From assembly GCA_030704615.1 (NCBI GenBank), contig JAKLZA010000018.1, positions 1 to 25,000 of the forward strand: a DNA stretch of 25,000 nucleotides, given 5' to 3'. Origin of the DNA: Takakia lepidozioides. Lineage: Eukaryota; Streptophyta; Takakiopsida; Takakiales; Takakiaceae. The stretch's first letter is position 1; every line of letters starts with the position of its first letter. The notes under the pieces are model-generated. The model did no database searches. It was not told where the DNA came from and was given only the letters and a program-made list of their open reading frames with translations. Made by a program: the position numbers and the translations under genes. Positions 7,925-17,191 of this stretch are shown in pieces.

Positions 7925-9393
7925 CTTATCTTGCCGGCACCTATAGGAAGCCCCTGGTAATCCTTCTCATGTATGCCTTTGTGGTGTGTGACAGTGCAGA
8001 GGAGGTTCAGGACCATTGCAATCCTTTCTTCCTTACCCGTATGACTGCCGTCTAGTCTCCAGGCTTTCAGTGTCAGGCAAGGTGGTACAACATAGGCTTA
8101 AAAAAATATATAAGCCTGGTTGAAACCCAAAATCTAAGACCTGTCTTCTCCACTAAGTCCCGATACCGATTGTAACAAAAAGAAAAGACAAATGATCAGG
8201 TACTCCTAACCTTGAACATTTTCCTAAAGATATGCACAGCAGCAGCATGAGCAAGTATTGCAAGTGATGGGCAGAGTGATATAGCTCAATAGCCGAGTTT
8301 CCCTCAGAGCACATGTTCAGTCAGAGCATCATTCCAGCCCATGCCCCATCACAGAGAACTGGAAAGGCTCATTGTATGTAATCCAATACTTGACATGATC
8401 CCCAAGGGCAGCAAAACATGCTCCTGCATACTCTTATAAGCTTTCTGCCAAGGACCATGATGATTATATGTTTTTAGTTAGGCAAAGAGATTAGTTATCC
8501 TTTACAAAGGGTTCAAAGCAACACTCTTCTGGATGCCCTCAAGCAGGATTAAGCACATGTCATCCTGTGAGGGCAATGACCTGCATATTTCATCATGTCT
8601 CCTTCTGTATGGGTTATAAGTTCTTTGTGTGCAACAAATGGTCTTTGTTAGGGACCACTTGGTTTGTTGACCAGATATGCAGAAATCAAGCCACAGAATG
8701 TGAAAGGTGAACAGTATTTTGATGTCATTTCGAGGAGCACACAAGTGAGAACGGTAGGTTTCAAGCGGTCCAGCCCCCAAAACGAAAGTGAATGAGGAAA
8801 GTTCTGTCACACATCAGGCTGAATCCCTAACCAGAGACCCACTTGCTCAACGTGTGTCTGAGCAAGTGCAAGTTGACAGGAACAGAACCAACAGATTCTC
8901 TACATGACCTGTCTTACTTAGTATTCCTCTCACTATTTTTCGTACCTCCAACTACAGAATCCTTTCTCTCAGAGATGAATTTTTTTGTCTTCTATCCCTC
9001 TATCTGTCAAGGACTGCCAGGAAAAAGCTTTAGCACCTCATACATGATAAGCAAGCTGTTTAGATATGAGAACTCTCTGAGAAGGAATGAATCTAGTGAT
9101 GAACTTAGAAATCCGCCCATGGTGCATTGGTGAAAACACAAACCCTTCTTGATTTTTCAATATATCGTGAGGCACCTGGCTGCTGATCAAGATGTTTTCG
9201 CCGAACACTAAGGTTTCAGGGTCTTATTTCCAGAGCTAACCAGACTGAGGCAGAAGGCAGCAGCGCAGGTTGCGAATGAGCAGCTTATGACAGCACGATC
9301 GTACGCGGGGCATCCTCCAGATGTGGTTGCAAGACTGGCTCTGTTCCGACAGCTTAAAGAATGTAGGGGCTGTACAAACATCACCGTATCCTT
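7925..9393. other. Spacer between PPR gene 1 and PPR copy 2
   Basis: No gene recognised. A minus-strand frame of 102 codons (8502-8810) is open but has no motif I can name. From about 9250 the sequence aligns with the leader regions of the other two PPR copies (GCAGCGCAGGTTGCG, then TTGCAAGACTGG), so it is the 5' part of copy 2. Confidence 0.4.
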
Positions 9394-9527
9394 GTGCATT
9401 TTTCAAGCCGAATTGAATTAAGCATTCCTTCAAACAGTTTGAAGCGGATTGCGGGTCTATGTAGACCAGCAGAGGAGGATCAAGTTCATGGGCAGGGGAA
9501 TTTGCAAAGAGGTCACATACCTATACA

Positions 9528-10143
9528 ATATCCAGCAGGCCCAAATACAGAGGTGAGGAACGATATTTTGTGGACCTCAGTCGATGGTAGGACGGTCGAG
9601 GCAGAAAGATTTATCGTAGAGGACCACATCGCAAGCAGAAGAGTGTCAACCAAGGACTAATGATTTATAACTACAAGAAGCCTGGGTGGGTGGATGGTGA
9701 ATTCCAGGAGCTGGATGCAGCTCGGGTCGAATATGCAAATACAATATGCAATACAGACGAGGAGCTTTTGAAGGTATATTTTTCAATCCCTAGTCCGTTG
9801 TCGAACAGTCGATGCATAAAGATCCATCCGAAGGGACCAGATGTCACGCACAAGAATACGAACCAGAGATTATGGATTGACAGCTACAATACAATATTGT
9901 GGATGGATAGTGAATTGGAGAAGCTGGATGCAGCTAGAGCCAAATATCCACAAATTGGAAGTACAGACAAGGAGAAGCTTTGGAAGGACTTCTTTTCAAA
10001 CCCCAGGCAATGGTGGGACGATCAGGGGAGAACGATCCACCCTAGTACCAGATTTCAAGCACAAGGGTACCAATTGGAGGCTATGGATTGATAGCGACAA
10101 GAAACTTGCATGGGGGGATGGGGAACTCAAAGCAGCGACAGCA
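9528..10143 (+). repeat. Three PDF-like motif repeats in PPR copy 2, frame-disrupted
   Basis: Repeats at about 9528-9728, 9729-9941 and 9942-10143. The third is closest to the consensus (NPRQWWDD, then after the frameshift VPDFKHK, then LWIDS). The second has lost the tryptophans of the NP-WW block. This copy has one repeat more than genes 1 and 3. Confidence 0.68.
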
Positions 10144-10275
10144 TACTTTTGTGGGTCAGGTAGCCCCACCAAGACGACCTCTTGTGAAAGATGTGGGGAT
10201 GTGAGGACACTCTGTAAGGCAGGACAACTGAAAGCAGCCCTGCAGATTTTGAACCAAGGAGGCATTTTGGTAGAC

Positions 10276-12093
10276 TCCAAAACTTATGTTTGTCTCTTGC
10301 AGGAGTGCATCAAGAGGAAAGGCCTAGCAGAGGGAAAGCAGGTGCATGCCCATATTATCGAAAGTGGATTCGACCCAGACATCTTTCTACATAACAACCT
10401 CATCAACATGCATGCCAAGTGTGGGAGTGTTGTGGATGCACGCCTAGTGTTTGACAAAATGCCTGAACATAGCTTAATTACGTGCAATATAATGATAGCA
10501 GGATATACAAAGCAAGAATACTATAGGGAGGCCGTCGATATCTATGAACAAATGGTTGGGGAGCAGGTGATACCCAACCAGATCACATTCATGTGCATTC
10601 TCAAGGCTTGTGTGAGCCTGGCAGACCTGGAAAAGGGCAAAGAGGTCCATGCTCAGATCATGAAATCTGGAATTGCACCAGATATCATTCTGAACACTGC
10701 CCTAGTTAACATGTATGCCAAATGTGGGAGCATCATGGACGCAAAGGGAGTGTTTGACAACATGACTGAACGAGATCTGGTCTTATGGAGTGTGATGATT
10801 GCAGGATATTCCCAGCATGGGTGTGGGATGCAGGCACTGGTGACCTATGAGCAAATGATGCAGGAAGGGGTGAAGCCTGACCAGATCACATTTGTCTGTG
10901 TTTGCAATGCATGTGCTGGTCTGGCAGACCTGGAAAAGGGCAAACAGGTCCATGCTGACATTGTGAAATATGGAATTGTACCAGATATCATTCTGGACAA
11001 TACCCTTGTGGACATGTATGCAAAATGCGGGAGCATAAAGGATGCAAAGAGAGTGTTTGAGAATATGGCTGATCGAGATGTTGTGTCATGGAATGTGATG
11101 ATCGCAGGATATGCCCGGCAGGGCTGTGGGATGGAGGCTTTGGAGACCTATGCACAAATGATGCGGGAGGGGGTGCAGCCCAACCAGGTCACGTTTGTTT
11201 GCGTTTGCAATGTGTGTTCCAGCCTGTCAGTCCTGAAACAGGCAAAAGAGGTTCATGCTGACATCAGGAAAGCTGGAATCGGCCCAAATATCATCTTGGA
11301 CAATATGATTTTTGACATGTACGCTAAATGTGGGAGCATCGAGGATGCAAAGGGCGTGTTTGACAATATGTCTGAACGGGATGTGGTGTCATGGAATGCA
11401 ATGATTGCAACATATGCCCAGCATGGGTGTGCGATGGACGCTTTGGAGACTTACGATCAAATGATGTGGGAAGGGATGACGCCGAACCAGGTCACGTTCA
11501 TTTGTGTTTGCAATGTGTGTGGCACCCTGGCAGCTCTTGAAAAGGGCAAACAGGTTCATGCTGACATCGTGAGAGCTGGAATTATACCAAATATCACTCT
11601 GAACAACACCCTCGTGGACATGTATGCCAAATGCGGGGGCATCAATGATGCGAAAGGAGTATTTGATCGTATGGCTGAACGAGATGTGGTGTCTTGGAAT
11701 GCAATGATCACTGGATATGCTCAGCATGGCTATGAGTTGAAAGCTTTGAAGACCTATGAGCAAATGATGCAGGCAGGGATAAGGCCAGACCAGGTCACAT
11801 TCGTTGGTGTTTGCAATGCGTGCGCCAGCCTGACAGCTCTGGAAAAGGGCAAAGAAGTTCATACTGATATCGTCAAATCTGGAGTTGTACCAAATATCAT
11901 TCTGGACAACACCCTTGTGGACATGTATGGCAAGTGCGGGAGCATCAAGGATGCAAAGGTAGTGTTCGATTATATGGCTGAACGAGATGTGGTCTCATGG
12001 AATACGATGATCTCAGGATATGCCAAGCATGGTTGTCGTAGGGAGGCTCTGCAACTATTTGAATGGATGGAACATGCAGGCTTAAAGCCGAAC
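10276..12093 (+). repeat. Six 303-bp PLS triplet repeats in PPR copy 2
   Basis: Six uninterrupted L-S-P units without indels. Pairs of position 5 and last residue for S and P motifs in order: N/S, N/N, T/D, S/D, N/D, N/N, N/D, N/N, N/D, N/D, N/D, N/N. Confidence 0.88.
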
Positions 12094-12387
12094 AGCACCA
12101 CCTTTATATGTCTTCTCTCAGCATGTAGCCATGGGGGCCTAGTGGATGAAGGCAGACACTACTTCGATTCCCTGAGTAAAGATCATGACCTCTCTCCTAC
12201 TGTGGAGCACTTTGGCTGCATGGTGGACCTTCTTGGCCGTGCAGGGCGATTGGATGAGGCAGAGGACTTTGTCAACAAAATGCCAATCAGACATTACGCA
12301 GTGGTGTGGAAAGCCTTGCTTGGTGCCTGCAGAACCCATGGCAATGTGGAGGTGGCAGAACGTGTGGCAAAATCTATTTTCAAGTGA

Positions 12388-12722
12388 GATTGACAGGAAC
12401 TTGTGTGTGCTATCAAACATGCATGTCACAGCTGGGAGGTGGGATGAGACTGCAAAGGTGAGGAAGATGATGAATGTCGGAGGTGCCAGAAGGTTTCAGT
12501 CAGCAAGAGGGTGCACACATTTGTGGTAGATGACAAATTGCATCGACTAATTGACAAATGCATGCTGAACTGACAAGATCATCGGGGCAGATAAGGAGGC
12601 AGGGTACATGCCTGTCACACTCTTTGTATTGCTTGATATGGAGGAGGAGAAAATCTACTGCAGTGCGAAGCTGGCCATTGCTTTTGGGCAGATCAGCATG
12701 ACTCATGGAACATCAATTGTGC
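12388..12722 (+). pseudogene. E and DYW remnants of PPR copy 2
   Basis: After the TGA the frame moves, giving AGRWDETAKVRKMM (E motif), then VHTFVVDDKLH, then EEEK and KLAIAFGQIS in successive frames. The sequence breaks off after the GTPL-equivalent. The segment that encodes CGDC and the terminal CSCGEYW in the sister genes is absent, and 3'-flank-like sequence follows. Confidence 0.8.
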
Positions 12723-13093
12723 GGTCTCCTCACCATGAGGTGGAAACAAAACTGGAATGGCAATATGCTCCCGCATAACAATGGTAACCTGGCTACAAGC
12801 TTTAACTGTGATGCACATGGTGGTCTACAGCATGGTAGAACAACTACTTGATGCCTGCACTTGTGCTTTAGCTCCTAGTTTGGCCACAGATGTGACATAT
12901 GGCTGTCATTGGAGTCAAAAGGATCAACAAATGGCAAGGCTGCTGCTGGTGATCAGATCCTAGCAATTTCCTACAGTCCATAAAAACATTTGAGAACAGC
13001 ACACACGTGTGTGTACTCTCAACACCATTCCACACCAAGCATGAGGCAGGAAAAAGTCTTCCCTTGTGCCCTTTCTTTCCTTTTCACAACGAA
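12723..13093 (+). other. 3' flank of PPR copy 2, then spacer
   Basis: About 12764-12922 aligns with 7338-7465 downstream of PPR gene 1 (shared GCCTGCAC, GCTTYAGCT, TTTGGCCA-type blocks). The remainder shows no gene. Confidence 0.5.
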
Positions 13094-13225
13094 GCAAGTG
13101 CCGCCTCACCTGGATCCATCACAACGAACCAGCAGGTTAGTGATCCCTGTGGAACCCCAGGCTTAAACGGCAGACACTAGGAGACATTCATGGATTGCAG
13201 TACATAAGGAAAAGACAGCAAAATA

Positions 13226-13943
13226 CTGTCCCTGGACAACCGATTAGGCATTTTTGCGCCTAATAATAAAATCAATCAATCAGAAAATTACGCATGTTTT
13301 GAAAACAATTTCTCAAATTAGGCATCTTCATGCTATAATTTTTTAGAATTAGGCACATGAGAAGAGAAAACAATGATTTTCTTAAGAATAAAATTACAAA
13401 ATAGACACCCAATGCCCATGCGCCCTTCCAGGCTCCAGCTACCTTTCATTTCCTTTGAAACCCTAAAAATGCCCCTCTCCAAGGCTCAAGCTGGTACAGG
13501 CAAGCTCTCCCTTCGCTCTCACACTTTAGGTGAGTTCAATACTGATAGTCCACACTAGTGTAGGCACGTCGGTACATTGGTCATTGGGTAGGCACGCTGG
13601 TTCAGGGCTTTGATACATTGGTCATTGGGTACACTGGTTTTCATATTGGTATGCTGGTGCATGGTGAAACCTCTTATGTAATGGTACTCATGAGTTGTGG
13701 TAGGCTGGTAGGCTAGTTATTTCCGCACACATATATTTGTATTAATTTTTGTTCAAAGAAATTTCGATCTTATTACAAACAACATGAGAAGAGGCTTGCA
13801 AGTTTTTTGGTGGAATTTTTGGGCATTAGGCACTTTGGTCCCATAATTTCCCAACAATTAGGCCAAAATCTGAAAAATTCACAGAATTCATTAGGCACTT
13901 TCATTTTGAATTAATTATCACCTAAACGGTTGTCCAGGGACGG
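13226..13943. mobile_element. Non-autonomous DNA transposon (718 bp) with terminal inverted repeats
   Basis: The left end CTGTCCCTGGACAACCGATT and the inverted right end CCGTCCCTGGACAACCGTTT match at 18 of 20 positions, and the match continues through TTAGG. TA dinucleotides flank both ends (13224-13225 and 13944-13945), as expected for Tc1/mariner-type insertion, though a TA is weak evidence alone. The octamer ATTAGGCA or close forms recur near both ends (13242, 13318, 13347, 13824, 13857, 13890). No transposase is encoded. A flanking duplicate (14379-14801) lacks the element. Confidence 0.8.
13573..13631 (+). repeat. Direct 18-bp repeat inside the TIR element
   Basis: TACATTGGTCATTGGGTA occurs at 13573-13590 and 13614-13631, in a stretch rich in GGTA and CTGGT words. 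Confidence 0.7.
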
Positions 13944-14378
13944 TAGTGGGTGGGAGGGTGGTAGTTGTCATAAATAGAGCAGCAGTAAGTACCCATTCCC
14001 GAAAGGAAGGTGTGATTAGTGCCAAGTACTAAACAAGGGCACATATAGCCTGGGTGAGCACCTAGCTTGCAGCCATATTTCAGCAGCAGTTTAGCAGTAA
14101 GGTGCTGCTCCTTCAGCTCTTGCCTGCTCGTCTTCCAAACAAGAAAAGAGCCAGGGCTTCTAACCGCATAGGGCGGCCTCTCCTCTGACCAAATAGGGCG
14201 GCTGCTTTAGCTAGAACTAGGAAGAGCACTAGTATCTCCTTAAAGGTAATTCCTTTCCATGTAGGTACAAGCTCGTAGATCCTTCAGACCATTCAGAGCA
14301 AAGCACCAGTAGTATGTGTACACAATTAGCATATACAAACAGATTTCTCTTGCCCTTATTAGCCTTCCCTGCAACAAA

Positions 14379-14801
14379 GAAGGTGCACTGGCCTCACGTC
14401 AATCCCTCACAGCCAACCAACCAACAGGTTAGTGATCTCCGTGGAACCCCAGGCTTAAAGGACTTCACATTTGTTATCAATGAGGTACACAATGTAACCC
14501 ACCTACTTCAGCCCATGCTCCAGAGGGAGGGGGCGTGGTCTCATGACTGTAAGCACCCATTCCCAAAAGGAAGCTATTCCTAGAGCCTAGTACTCTAAGC
14601 AAGGAGCCACATAGAGGCCCTCGGGTTGCAAGAGTATTCATAGATTCAGAGTAGAGCTAGTCAAGTCCATGTAAGTTCCTCATAGTGTCCACTCTGCCAT
14701 ACGAAGTGCTTAAAGAGCCTGAATGAGTAACTTGCTTGACTGCTCCTTCAGCTCTTGCATGCTCCTCTTCCAAATGAGAATAGCAGCACGGGCTTCTAAC
14801 C
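14379..14801. repeat. Direct duplication, copy B (without the TIR element)
   Basis: Counterpart of copy A with the same block order and no element. No coding frame or RNA gene is recognised in either copy, so the origin of the duplicated segment is unknown. Confidence 0.72.
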
Positions 14802-15149
14802 TGCTGTAGGTTAGGACTTACTGAAAACCCTAATGATCATCCTCATGAATCATCCCGTTCTCCATTTTCCCATTCTGTTCTAGGCAAAAGCTTCTGAACA
14901 GAATAATGGGATCAGGCAATTCTCGAGTGCTGGTACAAAGAATTTAGTCACCTTCAAGGAAAAAGAGTACACATAGGACGTTGTTTGCCGTCACGTTGTG
15001 GCCATTGACCCCGTGCTCAGCTTGAGCATAACACAAGGGACAGTGACTACCTTTGTCAGGGGCTGACGCCGGTAGTATGACTCAAGGAAAAGAAAAGAGA
15101 GAGAGAGAGAGTTTTTAATTTTCTGGACCGTCAGTGCTGCGTGAGTGTC
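14802..15149. other. Spacer with a short GA microsatellite
   Basis: No gene seen. A GA run occupies 15096-15111, just upstream of the duplicated segment at 15150. Confidence 0.4.
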
Positions 15150-15410
15150 CTGTGCAGGGGTGGATCTTCACATGTTATACAACCTGGGAGAAGACAGGTA
15201 TGTCTGGATTGGTCGCCTGATTTATTTCCTTATCTTTATGTGATCTCTAGCCATGTGCTCTACCATCCAAAATCATTTGATCATAGATATACCTATGACT
15301 TGGGGCTCATCTTGGTCTCCTGCTTTCTTGTTGTCATACTGCCCGCTGTCCCCTGCTCTGCGCCATGCTGTTTCTGTCCCAATTTTTTTATCAAACCTGT
15401 TGCTATGCGC
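15150..15410 (+). repeat. Duplicated downstream segment (copy 2)
   Basis: Counterpart of 7530-7800, with the donor-like AG/GTATGT conserved. It lies downstream of PPR copy 2 as copy 1 lies downstream of gene 1, but 2.4 kb farther away because of the duplication A/B and the TIR element. A T/C-rich tract follows at about 15564-15645. Confidence 0.6.
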
Positions 15411-15645
15411 AGATGATTAGCGGCTTATCACCACCATACATGTTCTTGTTCTGCCTAGTCCATGGATTGGTGAGAGACGGTCGCCAAGTCTATACTGCAA
15501 TTCTCACATTACGGGTTCAAGAGGAGTGTGTGTTTGTTGTTTCGTTTGTATCTATATGTATTTTGTCCTTGCTTCTGTCTTTCTTTTTCTTTTTTCTTGT
15601 CTCTATTTTTCTTTTCTTTGCTATTTATTTCTTGTTTTCTCCTCT

Positions 15646-16133
15646 GAAAATCCCTCTAACCGCAGATCAGATCATCTCATTACTTCTTTCTTGGCTACCT
15701 TTTAATTGTAAGTATGGAGATATCTCGGTACTTAAAAGGATATTCAGTAGAGGTTTGATTGTCATGTGGCCATCTATAGGAGGGTTTAGAGGGGCCTTGT
15801 GGTGATCGAAAAAGGCCCAAGACCAGCAAACGGGTAGGACTGCTCTTTTAAAAAGTGGAGCAGTGCAGCAAAGCCATGTAACAAGTGGAGTATTGGCTTT
15901 GGGTTGGAGATTGTTTGCTGGGCACTAAGACTGCAAGTATCATTGTAGAACAATGGCTGCTGGGCAAGGTGGCATATTTTTTTCTGCAGAAGAGTTTCTG
16001 TCACACCCAAAGGCTTTTCGAGGACGGGGGCCAAATCTGGATACTTGCAAAGACTTTGTTGGAAACATTTTGAGCAATTTTCACCAATGAAAGATACTTG
16101 GACAGCTAAAGAATTTTGTACAGACAAGGGATG
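15646..16133. other. Spacer without recognisable features
   Basis: Open frames on both strands are short and lack motifs. I see no gene, repeat or RNA here. Confidence 0.35.
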
Positions 16134-16760
16134 TTTTTTTTTTTTTTTTTTTTTTCACTCTAACTGTTCGCGGCCTTACGTGGCGGTTGGCGCCACGACT
16201 CCTCACGGCCCGCCCTAGGCCGCTCGTTGGCCACGGGCTGGCCAGTGATACCCTGTGGTACCACTCCCACGAGCCTTCATGGCCCGCCATCCCCACGATC
16301 TGGTCACCGAGCCCACTAAATCCCATTCAAAAGAGGTCATGGACAAGGTAACCATGGCAGAAGGCCTTATGGCTTACATTAGCCATGACTGGGTCACCAC
16401 CCAGAACTAAGCATTCCGGCCTACGATGGTATCACTGAGATATTCAGCAGGCAGGAACCTTGTCATTGACAAAGAGCAACCGAGTCTAAAACTAGGATAA
16501 CCATGATAGCCTCCACCTTCTAAAGCCAGATTCTAGTCGAATGAAACAGAAAAAGAGTCCTATCTGCAAAGAGCCCCCCCTACTAGACAATTCAAGCTGG
16601 GAAGGGACCCAAGAGCAGCTGACCGAGCACCAAGAACTCAAGGCAACAGCATCCTCAACCAGGTTGAGGTAAAGCAGCTGAGCAGCTTGCAACCCTCTTT
16701 GCAAAAGCCAATCAAAAAAGCAGAACAAAGCAGAACAATTACAACATTGGACCAGCCTAC
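16134..16760 (-). mobile_element. Candidate poly(A)-tailed retroposon
   Basis: A run of 22 T (16134-16155) is followed by a GC-rich, CpG-containing block (to about 16320) and then a moderate-GC stretch. On the minus strand this reads as body followed by a poly(A) tail. The GC-rich block contains a perfect 7-bp hairpin CGTGGCG-GTTGG-CGCCACG at 16179-16197, and an 8-bp palindrome CCTCAACC-A-GGTTGAGG lies at 16653-16669. The 5' boundary is a guess, no reverse transcriptase is encoded, and no convincing target-site duplication was found. Confidence 0.4.
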
Positions 16761-17191
16761 ACAAGGAAGTCTAAACAGAGAAGTCTAAGCAACACCAACG
16801 AAAGCTGTATGGGCAAAGGCCTTGTCAGTGCACACTTCTACAGGAAAGCAGAAGCCACAAATTGATGGGGACGTTTAGAAAAACAATTGTAGATTGCTGG
16901 ATTGTGCAGAAGTGGGGATGGGAGAGAGATGTTTCTGTTTGTGTGCACAATCACCACTTGTTCAAGTGCATCTTGAAACCGTGTTTGAAAGCCTCCTCCC
17001 CCCTCGATTGCTGCGAGAGAGAGAGAGAGAGAGAGAGAGCGATGCGGCCCAGCTCAGTGTGTCAACGACGGTGGCTAGCAACCATGTTGTTATTGTACGC
17101 ACATGGGACGTAACCAGGCTCACAACAGCAGCTTCAAACTTCCACATGGAAGGCTCCAGCGCAGGTTCCCAAAGCTCGAGAAGGAGCAGTC
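16761..17191 (+). promoter_or_regulatory. Upstream region of PPR gene 3 with GA microsatellite
   Basis: A perfect GA run (17015-17039) lies about 150 bp before the predicted start codon. GA repeats in plant promoters and 5' UTRs can bind GAGA-type factors, but nothing here proves function. The last 60 bases align with the leader of PPR gene 1. Confidence 0.35.

Larger units (their letters stand above)
9394..12722 (+). pseudogene. PPR copy 2: open array with broken N- and C-terminal regions
   Basis: A paralogue of PPR genes 1 and 3. The N-terminal region changes frame twice: once in a T-run near 9564-9570 and again near 10041-10049, where several bases between IHP and PDFKHK are missing. There is also an in-frame TAG at 9588-9590 in the motif that should read WWD. 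From about 10048 to 12387 the frame is fully open: first helical unit, six L-S-P triplets, L2-S2 and the start of the E motif. A TGG codon seen in gene 1 is TGA at 12385-12387, ending translation after SIFK. Beyond it, E and DYW remnants persist in shifted frames, with CSAK where HSEK should be and the final third of DYW absent. If translated from the in-frame ATG at 9841, a protein of 848 aa without DYW would result, but its first about 69 residues would be an out-of-frame reading of the PDF-like repeats. Confidence 0.85.
13094..14164. repeat. Direct duplication, copy A (split by a TIR element)
   Basis: Blocks at 13094-13166 (ending CAGGTTAGTGATCCCTGTGG and on to GCTTAAA), 13985-14048 (GTAAGTACCCATTCCC) and 14101-14164 (CTGCTCCTTCAGCTCTTGC) match, in the same order and orientation, blocks in 14379-14801. 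The element at 13226-13943 sits between the first and second blocks. Confidence 0.72.

Noticed and set aside
9841-10046. Start of the 848-codon frame as the true N-terminus of PPR copy 2
   Set aside because: This part is an out-of-frame reading of the PDF-like repeats; homology in this frame begins only at about 10048.
16123-16348. GACAAGG at both sides of the GC-rich block as a target-site duplication
   Set aside because: Only seven bases, not adjacent to the T run, and the same word family occurs again near 16757.
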